Program-made: the position numbers and the translations under genes
Part shown: piece after piece, positions 8,273 through 16,723 of the stretch
How positions within the stretch are numbered: the first letter of the stretch is position 1
Layout of the letters: each line of letters starts with the position of its first letter
Notes under the pieces: generated by a model
Databases searched by the model: none
What the model saw: the letters and a program-made list of their open reading frames with translations, nothing else
Told to the model about the DNA's origin: nothing
From: Dehalococcoidia bacterium
GTDB lineage: Bacteria; Chloroflexota; Dehalococcoidia; Lucifugimonadales; UBA3495
Assembly: GCA_022450395.1 (NCBI GenBank)
Contig: JAKUQE010000018.1
Coordinates: 1-56,776, forward strand
Reading direction: 5' to 3'
DNA length: 56,776 nucleotides

Positions 8273-9445
8273 CTATACCGCTGATCCAGTAACCGGTGTC
8301 TCCATGTAGTGGGGCATAATCTCGGTGGCGAAAAGCTCCAATGACCGCATCGATTGTTCGTGGGTGAGGCTGCCCCATTGGAAGGACGCCACGAAGTAGT
8401 TGGCGCCGGTGGCCACGTATTCTTCCATATATTCTTTGATGGTGTCAGGGCAGCCGGCGATTACGCCAAAACCCGCTCCGGCGCCACGGCCCGCGCTGTG
8501 CTCTAGGCCGCCGGGATTGGCGCGTCTTCGCTGTACTTCCGCCGACTCCAACTCGGAAAATAGGTCCTTTCGCGCCTCCCGGTCGGGCTGGTTGGCCGGA
8601 CGCATCCGAGCTCTTTCACCTTGAAACTGAGTTAGTCCTCTCTTCTCGACTTCCAGTCTTCGGGGAGTTCCCAGGTTCCATTTGTAATGTTCCCAGGCGG
8701 GCGCCGCTATCTCGATCGCCTCTTCGTCGGTTTCCGCGACGACCAGGTGGTTAACCAGGCCGATCTTGGGCTCCTCACCTTGGGCGGTGAGGGTGCCCGG
8801 ACCCTGGTGCTCTTCCCACAGCTCCTTGTACCGCTTGACGTTGGCCTCGAATCCGTCCAGGTTTCCCACGATAATGGAGTGCATCCCGGTGATCGCCGAA
8901 GTCTCCACGTTCCGCATGTACCACATCGGCGGGTAGGGGGCCTGTTTTGGCCTCAGACGCATGGGCAACTCTTCGAAATTGTAGAACTCGCCTTTATGAT
9001 TCAGTTCATCGTGGCTGAGCCCGTTCAATATAACGTCCAGGGTTTCCAGGTATCGGGCTTGGTTGACCTCTATATCGGATTCCTGACCCCAGAAATAGGC
9101 TTCAATAACGCCGCCCCGGCCTACACCGATCTCCATCCGGCCGCCACTCAGGTTGTCCAGCATGCTGATCTCTTCGATCAACCGAACCGGATGATGCAAA
9201 GGAAGAACGTAGACGCATGGGCCGAACCGAAGCCTAGTTGTTCGCTGGGAAACGGCGGCCAGAAACACGTTCTGGGAAGGGGCCAGACTATGAACCGCGG
9301 GCGTGTGATGCTCCGCGAGGTGGTATGCGAAGAATCCGGCGGAATCAAGCCGTTCGATCTGCACCAACCGGTCCCGGTAGATCTGGTCCAGAGGCATGTC
9401 AGGAACCGGTTCGATGTGATCGAATACGCCGAACTGCAAGGCCAT
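8273..9445 (-). CDS. Luciferase-like (LLM class) flavin-dependent oxidoreductase
   Basis: A 390-residue TIM-barrel of the bacterial luciferase-like family. Characteristic stretches are LAEHHTPAVH near residue 44 (AEHH motif), FGPCVYVLPLHHPVRLIEE, LSGGRMEIGVGRG (flavin phosphate-binding region) and a C-terminal substrate-binding region. It is longer than the typical 330-350 residues because of an insert rich in charged residues around residues 260-310 (ERARMRPANQPDREARKDL). The family uses reduced FMN or F420 to oxygenate or dehydrogenate small organics. GGGAG precedes the ATG by 8 nt. It is probably transcribed upstream of, and together with, the two-domain VOC gene. Confidence 0.88.
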   Translation of the reverse strand: MALQFGVFDHIEPVPDMPLDQIYRDRLVQIERLDSAGFFAYHLAEHHTPAVHSLAPSQNVFLAAVSQRTTRLRFGPCVYVLPLHHPVRLIEEISMLDNLSGGRMEIGVGRGGVIEAYFWGQESDIEVNQARYLETLDVILNGLSHDELNHKGEFYNFEELPMRLRPKQAPYPPMWYMRNVETSAITGMHSIIVGNLDGFEANVKRYKELWEEHQGPGTLTAQGEEPKIGLVNHLVVAETDEEAIEIAAPAWEHYKWNLGTPRRLEVEKRGLTQFQGERARMRPANQPDREARKDLFSELESAEVQRRRANPGGLEHSAGRGAGAGFGVIAGCPDTIKEYMEEYVATGANYFVASFQWGSLTHEQSMRSLELFATEIMPHYMETPVTGSAV

Positions 9446-9526
9446 CGCGTAACTCCCGTGGGCGACAGAAATACGAAGTTACTGTAGCGTCCGGTCTGCG
9501 GCTGTGTCAAACGATCCGAGATTTGC

Positions 9527-9573
9527 CACAGAGGGACGGAAGGACGGAGATAAAAACACTCCGTTTCTCTGTG
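9527..9573. repeat. Intergenic inverted repeat
   Basis: CACAGAG (9527-9533) pairs with CTCTGTG (9567-9573), and inside it GGACGGAG pairs imperfectly with ACTCCGTTT. It abuts the next palindromic repeat. It lies upstream of both divergent genes, so it is not a simple terminator; function unknown. Confidence 0.6.
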
Positions 9574-9579
9574 ACGTTT

Positions 9580-9642
9580 GCCCTCACCCCGCCCCTTCGG
9601 GGCACCCCTCTCCCTCAGGGTGAAGGCTGACGGGGGTGAGGG
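9580..9642. repeat. GC-rich dispersed palindromic repeat, family A, copy 2
   Basis: Perfect 11-bp terminal arms GCCCTCACCCC and GGGGTGAGGGC surround an inner hairpin (GCCCCTTCGGGGC). It is the most intact member of family A in the window and lies in the gap between divergent genes. Confidence 0.8.
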
Positions 9643-9726
9643 CTAAATTGACAGATAGGTTAACGTGATGCTACGGTTCCGCCTGGAATTATCCACACGT
9701 CCAGGAATGGCGGCCAGGAGAGAATT

Positions 9727-10722
9727 ATGCGAAGTATCGATGTCCATGCCCACGTGACTCCCCAGTGCTATTGGCGGGCCACGGAAGGCGGCGGAGAATG
9801 GCACGGGCTGCGGCGGGAGCAGGGTGCCCGGGGGCGAGAGGTGATGATCTCCGGGAGCAGCCGCGGTCAACTTCCCCCGCGTTCTAGTTGGACCCCCGAG
9901 CAACGGCTGGCCGACATGGACTCTTTAGGAGTCGACGTGCAGGTCCTATCCCCCTACGCCGGGTTCTACAATTATGAGTTGCCCACGGCCACCGCCAAAG
10001 CGACATCCGTGGATTGCAACGATGAGATAAATCAGATGACGACGACCTGGCCCGACCGGTTCGCGAGTTTGGGCACCCTGCCCATGCAGGACCCCGCTGC
10101 CGCCGTTGCCGAGCTGGAGCGGATCATGGTCCAGTTGAAATTCAAAGGAGCCATGATCGACGACAAGATCAATGGCAAGATGCTGGACGAGCCGGAATAC
10201 TTGCCTTTTTGGAAGGCAGCGGAGCAGTTAGGCGCGCTCATCCTTTTCCACCAGGGCGGCGACACCGTGGTGGCCTCCCGTATAAAGAAATACCACTTGC
10301 CCAACTCCATCGGCAACCTGGCCGACCGGACGTTGACCTTCGCCTCTTTGGTCTTTGGCGGGGTCATGGATGCCTGCCCAGATCTTAAGATCTGTTTCTC
10401 CCACGGTGGCGGCTACACCTGCTACGGCATCGGCCGCATGGACCGGGGCTGGCAGGGCATCCCGGAAGCTGACCGGTTGAATCCCAATCCGCCAAGCACC
10501 TACCTGCGCCGCTTCTACTACGACAGCATCGTCTATACCGAAGAAGCCCTGCGGTTCCTCATCGACCAAGTGGGTGTCGACCGGGTGGTGTTCGGCTCCG
10601 ACTGGCCCTACGACATGGCCCAAGACTGGCCGGTTTCCTGGATCATGGAAATGGAGAGCATCACTCAAGAAGAAAAGGATGCCATCCTCTGGAAAAATCT
10701 GGAAGGTTTGCTGGGAATCTAG
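9727..10722 (+). CDS. Amidohydrolase_2 family metal hydrolase/decarboxylase (tandem paralogue 1)
   Basis: A 331-residue TIM-barrel with D-V-H-A-H (H7, H9), the LILFHQGG strand-5 His, the CFSHGGG His and the terminal GSDWPYD Asp. It shares its whole layout with the next gene, including the unusual opening IDVHAHVTPQCYW followed by a Gly/Asp-rich G-G-x-x-W loop and a LADRTLTFASL versus LEDTILVATL region. The two therefore look like a tandem duplication that has diverged. The gene begins with ATG after a GGAGAGAATT ribosome site. The next gene follows after 46 bp on the same strand, so the pair is probably one operon. Confidence 0.9.
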   Translation: MRSIDVHAHVTPQCYWRATEGGGEWHGLRREQGARGREVMISGSSRGQLPPRSSWTPEQRLADMDSLGVDVQVLSPYAGFYNYELPTATAKATSVDCNDEINQMTTTWPDRFASLGTLPMQDPAAAVAELERIMVQLKFKGAMIDDKINGKMLDEPEYLPFWKAAEQLGALILFHQGGDTVVASRIKKYHLPNSIGNLADRTLTFASLVFGGVMDACPDLKICFSHGGGYTCYGIGRMDRGWQGIPEADRLNPNPPSTYLRRFYYDSIVYTEEALRFLIDQVGVDRVVFGSDWPYDMAQDWPVSWIMEMESITQEEKDAILWKNLEGLLGI

Positions 10723-10768
10723 TCCTAGTCAGGGCGCTATTTGAATTCCCCAACCGGGAGGACTATTC

Positions 10769-11770
10769 GTGAGACACATCGACGTGCACACCCATCTGAT
10801 GCCCCAGTGCCTGTGGAAGACCGTTGACGGCGGCGATGACTGGTATGGGATGCGCCTTGAGGCCGGAGACGGCCTGGGGTTCGTCGCGGGCAATGGGAAG
10901 CGGATCTTTATCAACTCACCGAAATTGCGCTTCACCCCCGAGGAACGCATCGTCAACATGGATGAAGAGGGGACCGACGTCCAAGTAGTGTCGATCCACA
11001 CTCCGCTATTCCCCTACCATTGGGAAAAAGGTCCGGCGATCCAGATGTCCAAAGACGTTAACGACGAGATCGCCGGGATGGCCAAGCAACATCCCAGCCG
11101 GTTCTCCGGGTTGGCGACTCTGCCCCTCCAGGACGTGGATGCCTCCATCGAGGAACTGGAGCGGGCGGTTAAAGTGCTGGGCCTTAAAGGCGCGGAGTTC
11201 GACATGGTGGTCAATGGCAAAACCTGGGACGAACCCGAGTTTCTGCCCTTGTTCAAAGCCGCCGAATCTATGGGGGCCTTGCTTTTCTTCCATCCCCAGC
11301 CCCAGGAGAACTTGGTGGCGCTGGAACGGACCAGGAAGTACGGCCTATCCAACAGCATCGGCGTTCCCTTGGAAGACACGATTCTGGTGGCCACTCTGAT
11401 CTACGGCGGCATCTTAGAGAAGTGCCCCAACCTCCGGGTGATCGTCGCCCACGGCGGGGGACCGGCATGCTTTGGCATGGGCCGCATGGACCACGCCTGG
11501 AAAGTCCGCTCCGAGGCACGGGTGAACATCCCCAAACCTCCCAGCCGCTACCAGAGCCAGCTTTACTACGACTTCTTGACCAGCAGCGAAGTCTCGCTGC
11601 GCTTCTTGATCAACGCCGTTGGCGCCGACCATGTGGTGATCGGCAGCGACTGGCCCTTCGTCGGATGGGACCCATCGCCGGGCGGATGGCTGGAAAGCCT
11701 CACCAGTCTGTCAACCGAAGAGAAGGAGAAGATTTCCTTCAGAAACCTGGAACAGATGCTGGGGATCTAA
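10769..11770 (+). CDS. Amidohydrolase_2 family metal hydrolase/decarboxylase (tandem paralogue 2)
   Basis: A 333-residue paralogue of the preceding gene, with D-V-H-T-H (H7, H9), LLFFHPQPQ, VAHGGG and GSDWPF carrying the metal ligands. It uses GTG as start with GGGAGGAC just upstream. Both copies keep all metal ligands, so each is probably active, likely on related but different acids. The gene ends at a family A palindromic repeat that separates it from a cupin gene on the same strand. Confidence 0.9.
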   Translation: MRHIDVHTHLMPQCLWKTVDGGDDWYGMRLEAGDGLGFVAGNGKRIFINSPKLRFTPEERIVNMDEEGTDVQVVSIHTPLFPYHWEKGPAIQMSKDVNDEIAGMAKQHPSRFSGLATLPLQDVDASIEELERAVKVLGLKGAEFDMVVNGKTWDEPEFLPLFKAAESMGALLFFHPQPQENLVALERTRKYGLSNSIGVPLEDTILVATLIYGGILEKCPNLRVIVAHGGGPACFGMGRMDHAWKVRSEARVNIPKPPSRYQSQLYYDFLTSSEVSLRFLINAVGADHVVIGSDWPFVGWDPSPGGWLESLTSLSTEEKEKISFRNLEQMLGI

Positions 11771-11771
11771 G

Positions 11772-11840
11772 CCCCCTCACCCCCGTCCCTCTCCCGCCGG
11801 GAGAGGGGTGCCGACGATGAAATCGAGGCTGGAATGAGGG
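11772..11840. repeat. GC-rich dispersed palindromic repeat, family A, copy 3
   Basis: Left arm CCCCCTCACCCCCG, core CCTCTCCCGCCGGGAGAGG (shared with 5465-5532) and a right arm GGAATGAGGGC. It starts at the stop codon of the amidohydrolase gene and ends about 40 bp before the cupin start. Confidence 0.8.
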
Positions 11841-11881
11841 CACACCGCGCACAAAAAAGCAATCTATTTGGAGGAACCGAA

Positions 11882-12217
11882 ATGGGTGTTTACAGGTTGT
11901 ACAGCGGGGACGACGGCGAAAGCCGAATAACACAATACACCGATGAAGAGCTGGCCAACATTAAGATTAAAGGGACCATGAGCTTCAGCGTTCAGAAACG
12001 GGAACCCGGTCACTTCATGGACCAGCACCCGGCCGCCTCCCGCCGCTGGCACATCCACGTGGAAGGGAGGATGATTATCGGGCTGTCCGACGGCACGTCG
12101 CACACCTTCAATCCAGGCGACGTGCGGTTGGTGGAAGACACTGGCGGCAAGGGGCACACCACCACTTTACCCGATGGCGACACCATAGCGCTGATGATCA
12201 CTATCGACGAGGAATAG
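11882..12217 (+). CDS. Small cupin-fold protein
   Basis: A 111-residue single-domain protein with a cupin core: HIHVEGRMIIGLSDG (motif 1 region) and NPGDVRLVEDTGGKGHTT (motif 2 region, with the P-G-D-x-x-x-x-x-D pattern and a His). Only part of the usual two-His, one-Glu metal set is evident. The frame extends 16 codons upstream to 11834, into the palindromic repeat. The ATG at 11882 has a clear GGAGGAACCGA site, so it is taken as the start. Function is unknown; small cupins next to amidohydrolases are often decarboxylases, isomerases or sensors. Confidence 0.78.
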   Translation: MGVYRLYSGDDGESRITQYTDEELANIKIKGTMSFSVQKREPGHFMDQHPAASRRWHIHVEGRMIIGLSDGTSHTFNPGDVRLVEDTGGKGHTTTLPDGDTIALMITIDEE

Positions 12218-12239
12218 CCGCCTCGCCCGAACAGCGGGC

Positions 12240-12794
12240 CTAGATCGGCAGAGGCTCCTCCACCAAGTCGTGGGGCAGACCCAGGTCCACGGCGTTGGCG
12301 TTGAATGCCAACATGGCGTAGTAGCCCATCAGGGTGGTCAACTCAACGAATCCCTGCTCACCGAACTGGTCCAGCGCTGCTTGGAAGGTGTCCTGGCTCA
12401 CTCGGTGAGTCAAGAAGAACTCCATGCCCAGATTCAGCACGGCGGATTCTTCGGGAGACATCTGGGGGAGAGGTTGTTTGTCCCGCAGCGCGTCGACCAG
12501 AGAGTCGCTGAGCCCCGCTTGTCTCCCCAGGGCCACGTGGGCATTCCAGATGTATGGGCAGTCCATGGCCCGGGCCGTGGTCAGCATCGCCAACTCTCTG
12601 GCCTTGGCCGGGACGGTCGACTCGTTGCGCACGTAGTTGAACAGGGGTATGGCCCGCTTGGACATCTCCGGACTGTGTTTTAAAATCGACATGGGTCCGG
12701 TGCCGGCGCCGCCGGGACCGGAGGATACTTCATCAAAGGTTTCTCTGAGGTCTTCTCTGACCGACTCTCGAGTGACTGGAGGGATTCTAACCAT
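12240..12794 (-). CDS. Carboxymuconolactone decarboxylase (CMD/AhpD-like) family protein
   Basis: A 184-residue all-alpha protein. The family core is present in residues 68-96 (ARELAMLTTARAMDCPYIW then NAHVALGRQAGLS). AhpD proteins have Cys-x-x-Cys; here only the first Cys is kept (C-P-Y-I-W-N-A-H), as in decarboxylase-like members, so a thiol-disulfide role is unlikely. An upstream ATG at 12806 is possible, but the ATG at 12794 is preceded by GGAG at 6-nt spacing. It is convergent with the cupin gene, 22 bp apart. Confidence 0.83.
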   Translation of the reverse strand: MVRIPPVTRESVREDLRETFDEVSSGPGGAGTGPMSILKHSPEMSKRAIPLFNYVRNESTVPAKARELAMLTTARAMDCPYIWNAHVALGRQAGLSDSLVDALRDKQPLPQMSPEESAVLNLGMEFFLTHRVSQDTFQAALDQFGEQGFVELTTLMGYYAMLAFNANAVDLGLPHDLVEEPLPI

Positions 12795-12950
12795 GCGGTT
12801 CTCCATTCCAGAGAGCGCTAATCGTTCATTGCTCTCTGATTTATTTCGCTGTGCTGTTGGTCAACCGGCTTAGATTACCGCATCCTAGAGTGCGGGGCCA
12901 GCGAAGATCAGACCTCAGGTCAAATTTTTAGCATCGCGACGAGGTGAAAA

Positions 12951-13466
12951 ATGGATGTCTATCAGTGCATCAGGAGCCGCCGGACCGTTCGGGAGTTCAA
13001 GCCCGATCCTGTCCCCGAAGACGTGATACTGAAGATCCTCCAGGCGGCACGTTGGGCGCCCAGTTCCAGCAACACTCAGGCGTGGCACTTCATAGTGATA
13101 CAAGACCGTAATACTCTGACGACTCTGGGAGAGATATGTAGCCAGGGGCGGTTCATCGGCCAAGCGCCGATGGCCATCGCCATCGTTATGGAAAACGCTC
13201 CCCGGCCCCAACTGGATGCGGGGAGGGCCTTGCAGCAGATGGAGTTGATGGCTTGGTCCCAAGGCGTCGGCACCTGCTTCGCCGGCGTGCGTGATCCCGC
13301 CCAGCAGGTAGCCGTCAAGGAGCTTCTTGGCATCGCCGAAGAGATGGAACTGATCACGGTGTTGCCCTTCGGCTACCCCGCCGAGGGGCCCCGGAAAAAA
13401 GGCACTCCGCGGAAGCCCATGGAAGAGATCGCCCACCGGGAACGATTCGGCCAGCCTTACCGGTAG
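12951..13466 (+). CDS. Nitroreductase-family FMN oxidoreductase
   Basis: A 171-residue protein of the nitroreductase superfamily. The N-terminal SRRTVREFKPDPVPED carries the Arg residues that bind FMN phosphate. RWAPSSSNTQAWHFIV is the usual flavin-contact loop, and VGTCFAGVRD with LPFGYPAEGPRKK completes the C-terminal flavin site. These enzymes reduce nitro groups, quinones or other electron acceptors with NAD(P)H, or in some branches cleave flavin or dehalogenate; the exact type is not readable. GAGGTG precedes the ATG. Confidence 0.87.
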   Translation: MDVYQCIRSRRTVREFKPDPVPEDVILKILQAARWAPSSSNTQAWHFIVIQDRNTLTTLGEICSQGRFIGQAPMAIAIVMENAPRPQLDAGRALQQMELMAWSQGVGTCFAGVRDPAQQVAVKELLGIAEEMELITVLPFGYPAEGPRKKGTPRKPMEEIAHRERFGQPYR

Positions 13467-13547
13467 CGAAAATAGGATTCCCGTTTGCGGCCTACCCCTT
13501 TGGTTGTTGGTGGATGGCCGCAAACCCGGCCGTCAGTTCACGCCGGT

Positions 13548-14396
13548 CTAGCGTCCTTTAAACGACGGCGTCCGCTTCTCCAGGAAAGCTCGCCGGGCCT
13601 CTTCCGCGTCTTCCGAACCGTTCAAGATGCCCCCGGCGTTGGAGGTCAAGACCATGGTGTTCTCTAATGTGGAATCTAAGGCGGCCCGCATGATCCGCTT
13701 GCTCACCCATTGCACCATGGGTGGTGTTCGCATGATGCGGCCGCACAGTTCCCTGGTTGTCTCTTCCAGATCGCCGGAGTCTACCAGGTAGTTCAGGATC
13801 CCCCAGTCGTAAGCCCGCTGGGCGTCCAGGTGGCCGGTGTAGGCGAACTCCAGGGCCCGGCCCAGCCCGACCATCTTTGGGAAATAGTAGCTGCCGCCGT
13901 TCTCGATTATCTGTCCCAGTTGCTGGTAGCCGATGAACCTGGTGTTCTCGCAGCCAAGACGGATATCGCAATGCAGCGCCATGTCCATGCCGGAGCCGAC
14001 GGCGGGGCCGTTGATCATCGCGATGGTTGGTTTGCGTATCTGAGAGATGTCCCGGTGCAGCTTGGTGAAACCGTGGAAGAAGTGCTCCCTGGCGGCGTCG
14101 GGTCCCTCCGTGGTGCCCCGGTTCCCAATGAAATTCTCCCCTTTAAGAGAGTCCGGCGTGTCCCGCCTCATGTCGGCACCCGAGCAAAATCCTCGGCCGA
14201 CCCCGGTAAGAACGATGACCCGCACGTTGGGATCGTCGTCGCCAGCCCTCATGTATTCGCCAACTTTGGCCACCGTTCCGCTCTCCTCCGACGACCCGAT
14301 AAGGGCGTTCATCCGCTCCGGACGGTTGAATTTTATCCATAGGATTCCCGTGTCCTCCGGTTCGTACAGTAGGTAGTCAACCAATTTCGGACCCAT
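13548..14396 (-). CDS. Enoyl-CoA hydratase/isomerase (crotonase) family protein
   Basis: A 282-residue crotonase. The oxyanion-hole region GRGFCSGADM (residues about 73-82) and the second oxyanion glycine block INGPAVGSGMDMALHCDIR are clear, followed by the usual EDAEEARRAFLEKRTPSFKGR tail. The long stretch after the active site (IENGGSYYFPKMVGLGRALEFAYTG) is typical of the family. The acid/base residue cannot be assigned with confidence. A TTG four codons upstream keeps the frame, but the ATG at 14396 has GGAGGCGAAT ahead of it. The gene is convergent with the nitroreductase gene. Confidence 0.87.
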   Translation of the reverse strand: MGPKLVDYLLYEPEDTGILWIKFNRPERMNALIGSSEESGTVAKVGEYMRAGDDDPNVRVIVLTGVGRGFCSGADMRRDTPDSLKGENFIGNRGTTEGPDAAREHFFHGFTKLHRDISQIRKPTIAMINGPAVGSGMDMALHCDIRLGCENTRFIGYQQLGQIIENGGSYYFPKMVGLGRALEFAYTGHLDAQRAYDWGILNYLVDSGDLEETTRELCGRIMRTPPMVQWVSKRIMRAALDSTLENTMVLTSNAGGILNGSEDAEEARRAFLEKRTPSFKGR

Positions 14397-14571
14397 ATTC
14401 GCCTCCAAACACCCGATTAGGAACGATTTTACCTTTCACTGTGTCCGAGTCAATAGCCCGTGGCGTTTGGTGGCTAGAAGCACCTTGTCACGGCATCAAG
14501 CCCTGAGTACAATTCTTCCAATCCATACCCTCCCAGGCCGTGAGAAAACACTATATCTAAGAGGTAACTTA

Positions 14572-15348
14572 ATGCCGGAAGTAACCAGCCATGCTCCGGG
14601 TACACCTTCGTGGTTCGAGCTATCCACCATTGACGAGAATGGGGCCCTCGAGTTCTACAGCGCCATATTCGGCTGGGTGGACGACCCTCAGCCGATCGGG
14701 GAGAACTGGCTCTACCATATGCAGAAGTTGAACGGACTCGAAGCGGCGGCCATTTTTCAGCAGCAGCAAGAAGAACGGAGCCAAGGCGTACCGTCCCACT
14801 GGAACACCTACTTTACCGTTACCAACGTGGACGAATCGGTGGCCAAGGTGCAGCAGGCCGGAGGGACCGTGCTGTTCGGCCCCATGGACGTCTTCACCGC
14901 CGGACGCATGGCCATGCTTCAAGACCGCCAGGGCGCGGCATTCGCGGTGTGGCAACCCAAAGACCACATCGGTTGCCGGGTAAAGGGGGAGCCGGGAGCC
15001 ATCATGTGGAACGAACTCGTCACCACCGTCCAAAAGGACGCAACAGATTTTTACACGGGCCTGCTGGGCCTTGGCAGTGGTTCTATGGAAGGGCCAATGG
15101 AATATACGTTGCTAAAAGCCTCGGGGGACGACGTTGCGGGGGTGATGCAGATCACCGGCGACATGGGACCGGTCCCGCCCAACTGGATGGTGTACTTCGG
15201 CGTCGCCAACATCGACGACACTACCAGCCAGGCCGAGTCCCTGGGCGCCATCGTATTGGTGGCTGGTACGGACATCCCGGGGATCGGTAGATTTGCGACG
15301 ATCCAGGACCCTCAAGGAGCCGTATTCGGAATCTTCACCCATGCCTAG
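14572..15348 (+). CDS. Two-domain VOC protein (CFP-30-like glyoxalase family)
   Basis: A 258-residue protein built of two VOC units. The first starts GTPSWFELSTIDENGALEFYSAIFGW and the second GAIMWNELVTTVQKDATDFYTGLLGLG (read in parts). Each ends with a family-typical phrase, DRQGAAFAVWQP and DPQGAVFGIFTH. This is the layout of the actinobacterial CFP-30 or hydroxylase-like group. The frame stays open 35 codons upstream, but the ATG at 14572 has AGAGG just ahead and starts exactly where the family starts. Substrate unknown. Confidence 0.85.
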   Translation: MPEVTSHAPGTPSWFELSTIDENGALEFYSAIFGWVDDPQPIGENWLYHMQKLNGLEAAAIFQQQQEERSQGVPSHWNTYFTVTNVDESVAKVQQAGGTVLFGPMDVFTAGRMAMLQDRQGAAFAVWQPKDHIGCRVKGEPGAIMWNELVTTVQKDATDFYTGLLGLGSGSMEGPMEYTLLKASGDDVAGVMQITGDMGPVPPNWMVYFGVANIDDTTSQAESLGAIVLVAGTDIPGIGRFATIQDPQGAVFGIFTHA

Positions 15349-15462
15349 CCTGGAGAGGCTAGCCCGGAAGAGACTAAGTCCATCGACCCTGTTCTAGTCG
15401 CTGGAGATTTCCACTTAGTGTAAAATCGATATCAGAAGTGCTCGATAAAGGGAGGTTACCCC

Positions 15463-15801
15463 ATGGAAAGACCGCGGATTCGTCACGTTGCGATGAACGT
15501 TCAGGACCGGGACGCGGAGGCCGAATACTATAAGAGAGTGTTTGGCATGGAAGAAAAATCCCGAGGCCCCAACGGAACGGTTTACCTTTCCGACGGCTAC
15601 GTCGGCGTTGCTTTGATCCACAATCCGGACATGCCCTGGGGCATCAACCACTTCGGGTTCCAAGTGGAAAGCGTTGCCGGCATCGAAGAGACGGCGGACA
15701 CCACAGCTGTATCCAACACCTATGGAGCCGTCGCCGAGAGCTGGATCCGTGATGGGGAAGGCTACCGGGTCGATATCTCAGAGGGCGGCTGGCCTATCTA
15801 G
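15463..15801 (+). CDS. Single-domain VOC-family protein
   Basis: A 112-residue VOC domain that begins RPRIRHVAMNVQDRDAEAEYYKRVFGM, a module-one signature shown here in part, and has INHFGFQVESV as the start of the second module. The C-terminus (GYRVDISEGGWPI) carries the family's terminal strand, although Asp stands where a metal-binding Glu is usual. A very good AAAGGGAGGTTACCCC site precedes the ATG. It is about 115 bp after the two-domain VOC gene on the same strand, and a ring-type substrate pathway is possible but unproven. Confidence 0.82.
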   Translation: MERPRIRHVAMNVQDRDAEAEYYKRVFGMEEKSRGPNGTVYLSDGYVGVALIHNPDMPWGINHFGFQVESVAGIEETADTTAVSNTYGAVAESWIRDGEGYRVDISEGGWPI

Positions 15802-15833
15802 TGCCTAGCTTTGTAAATAGCCGCTAGAATTTT

Positions 15834-15902
15834 CCGTTCGCCCTGAGCCTGTCGAAGGGTCCTTGCGGGGAAGGGTGGTTCGACAGGCTCACCACGAACG
15901 GG
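15834..15902. repeat. RGEPVEP-type dispersed inverted repeat, copy 1
   Basis: Left arm CCGTTCGCCCTGAGCCTGTC and right arm GACAGGCTCACCACGAACGG form a long imperfect hairpin. The same arms occur at 24471-24500 and 27961-28030. In one reading direction the arm encodes the peptide pattern V-R-G-E-P-V-E-P, well known as spurious translation of this repeat in many genomes. It lies between two convergent genes. Confidence 0.85.
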
Positions 15903-15958
15903 GTCTGTAACGCCGATTTTCGCACGGAAGTACGAGTCATAGACGGGCCGGAGTGTCC

Positions 15959-16549
15959 CTATGCTCTGTGATCACCCTCTTTGATACCAAAGAGGGTCCA
16001 TCCCGGACGTTGGCGGGTCATGTCGCTTTCGTGCAACATGAAGCCCGCGCCCTCCGGCGTATCCAGTGCCCGGCGGATGGACCAAAGGGAAAATCCCTGG
16101 ACGCCCTCCATGTTCTCTATCTCTTCCCAGGTGAAGTAACCGGCGCCGATGGTTTCGTCGCCGTCGAATCGCGGCTCCCCCGACACCGGTTCAAGGCGGA
16201 AGACTACGTACACGTTGGAGTTGGGGGCCGCCGTGGCGTGGCGTATGCCCACCACGTCTTTGACCTTGGCCACAATGCCTGCTTCCTCCAGCACCTCCCT
16301 TTCCACCGCGGGCAGGATCTCCTCGCCGGCCTCCACGTAGCCTCCTGGAATCTGCCAGGCCCCCCGGTTGGGATTGATACCCCGCTGGATCAGGAGCGCC
16401 TTGTTGTCCCGGATGACCACTCCGCCGCAGCCGATGGAGTGGCTCCCATAGAAGACGAACCCGCATCCGTCGACGAGACAGGCGGGGCGGTCGCGGCCTC
16501 CGTCCATCTTTGAACCGAGCTTGGCGCCACAGGTCGGGCAAAAATTCAT
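15959..16549 (-). CDS. Nudix hydrolase with N-terminal zinc ribbon (NudC-like layout)
   Basis: A 196-residue protein. Residues 1-30 form a zinc ribbon (CPTCG, then CLVDGCG). The Nudix box is perfect: GYVEAGEEILPAVEREVLEE followed by AGI matches G-x5-E-x7-R-E-U-x-E-E-x-G-U, at about residues 70-92. Nudix enzymes cleave nucleoside diphosphates linked to another group, and those with zinc ribbons are often NADH or ADP-ribose pyrophosphatases. The protein lacks the long N-terminal region of NudC, so the NADH role is only possible. The ATG follows GGGGTAGCC. Confidence 0.9.
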   Translation of the reverse strand: MNFCPTCGAKLGSKMDGGRDRPACLVDGCGFVFYGSHSIGCGGVVIRDNKALLIQRGINPNRGAWQIPGGYVEAGEEILPAVEREVLEEAGIVAKVKDVVGIRHATAAPNSNVYVVFRLEPVSGEPRFDGDETIGAGYFTWEEIENMEGVQGFSLWSIRRALDTPEGAGFMLHESDMTRQRPGWTLFGIKEGDHRA

Positions 16550-16723
16550 GTTTGGCTACCCCTTCATCCGGTAAGCGATCGAAGAGCCGATTATATCAGC
16601 TACACCACGCTGGATACCGCTCCGGTTAGACGGAGAAAGAATCCTATAGTATTGGCTTATCCGTAAACTCATGGTACATATGGTGGGGCTTAGCTGTAGT
16701 TCTACGCCTTATCTGGCTGAACG

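Noticed and set aside
7306-8292. A 328-codon open frame opposite the two-domain VOC gene
   Set aside because: Antisense shadow of a high-GC gene; no recognisable domain and weak start.
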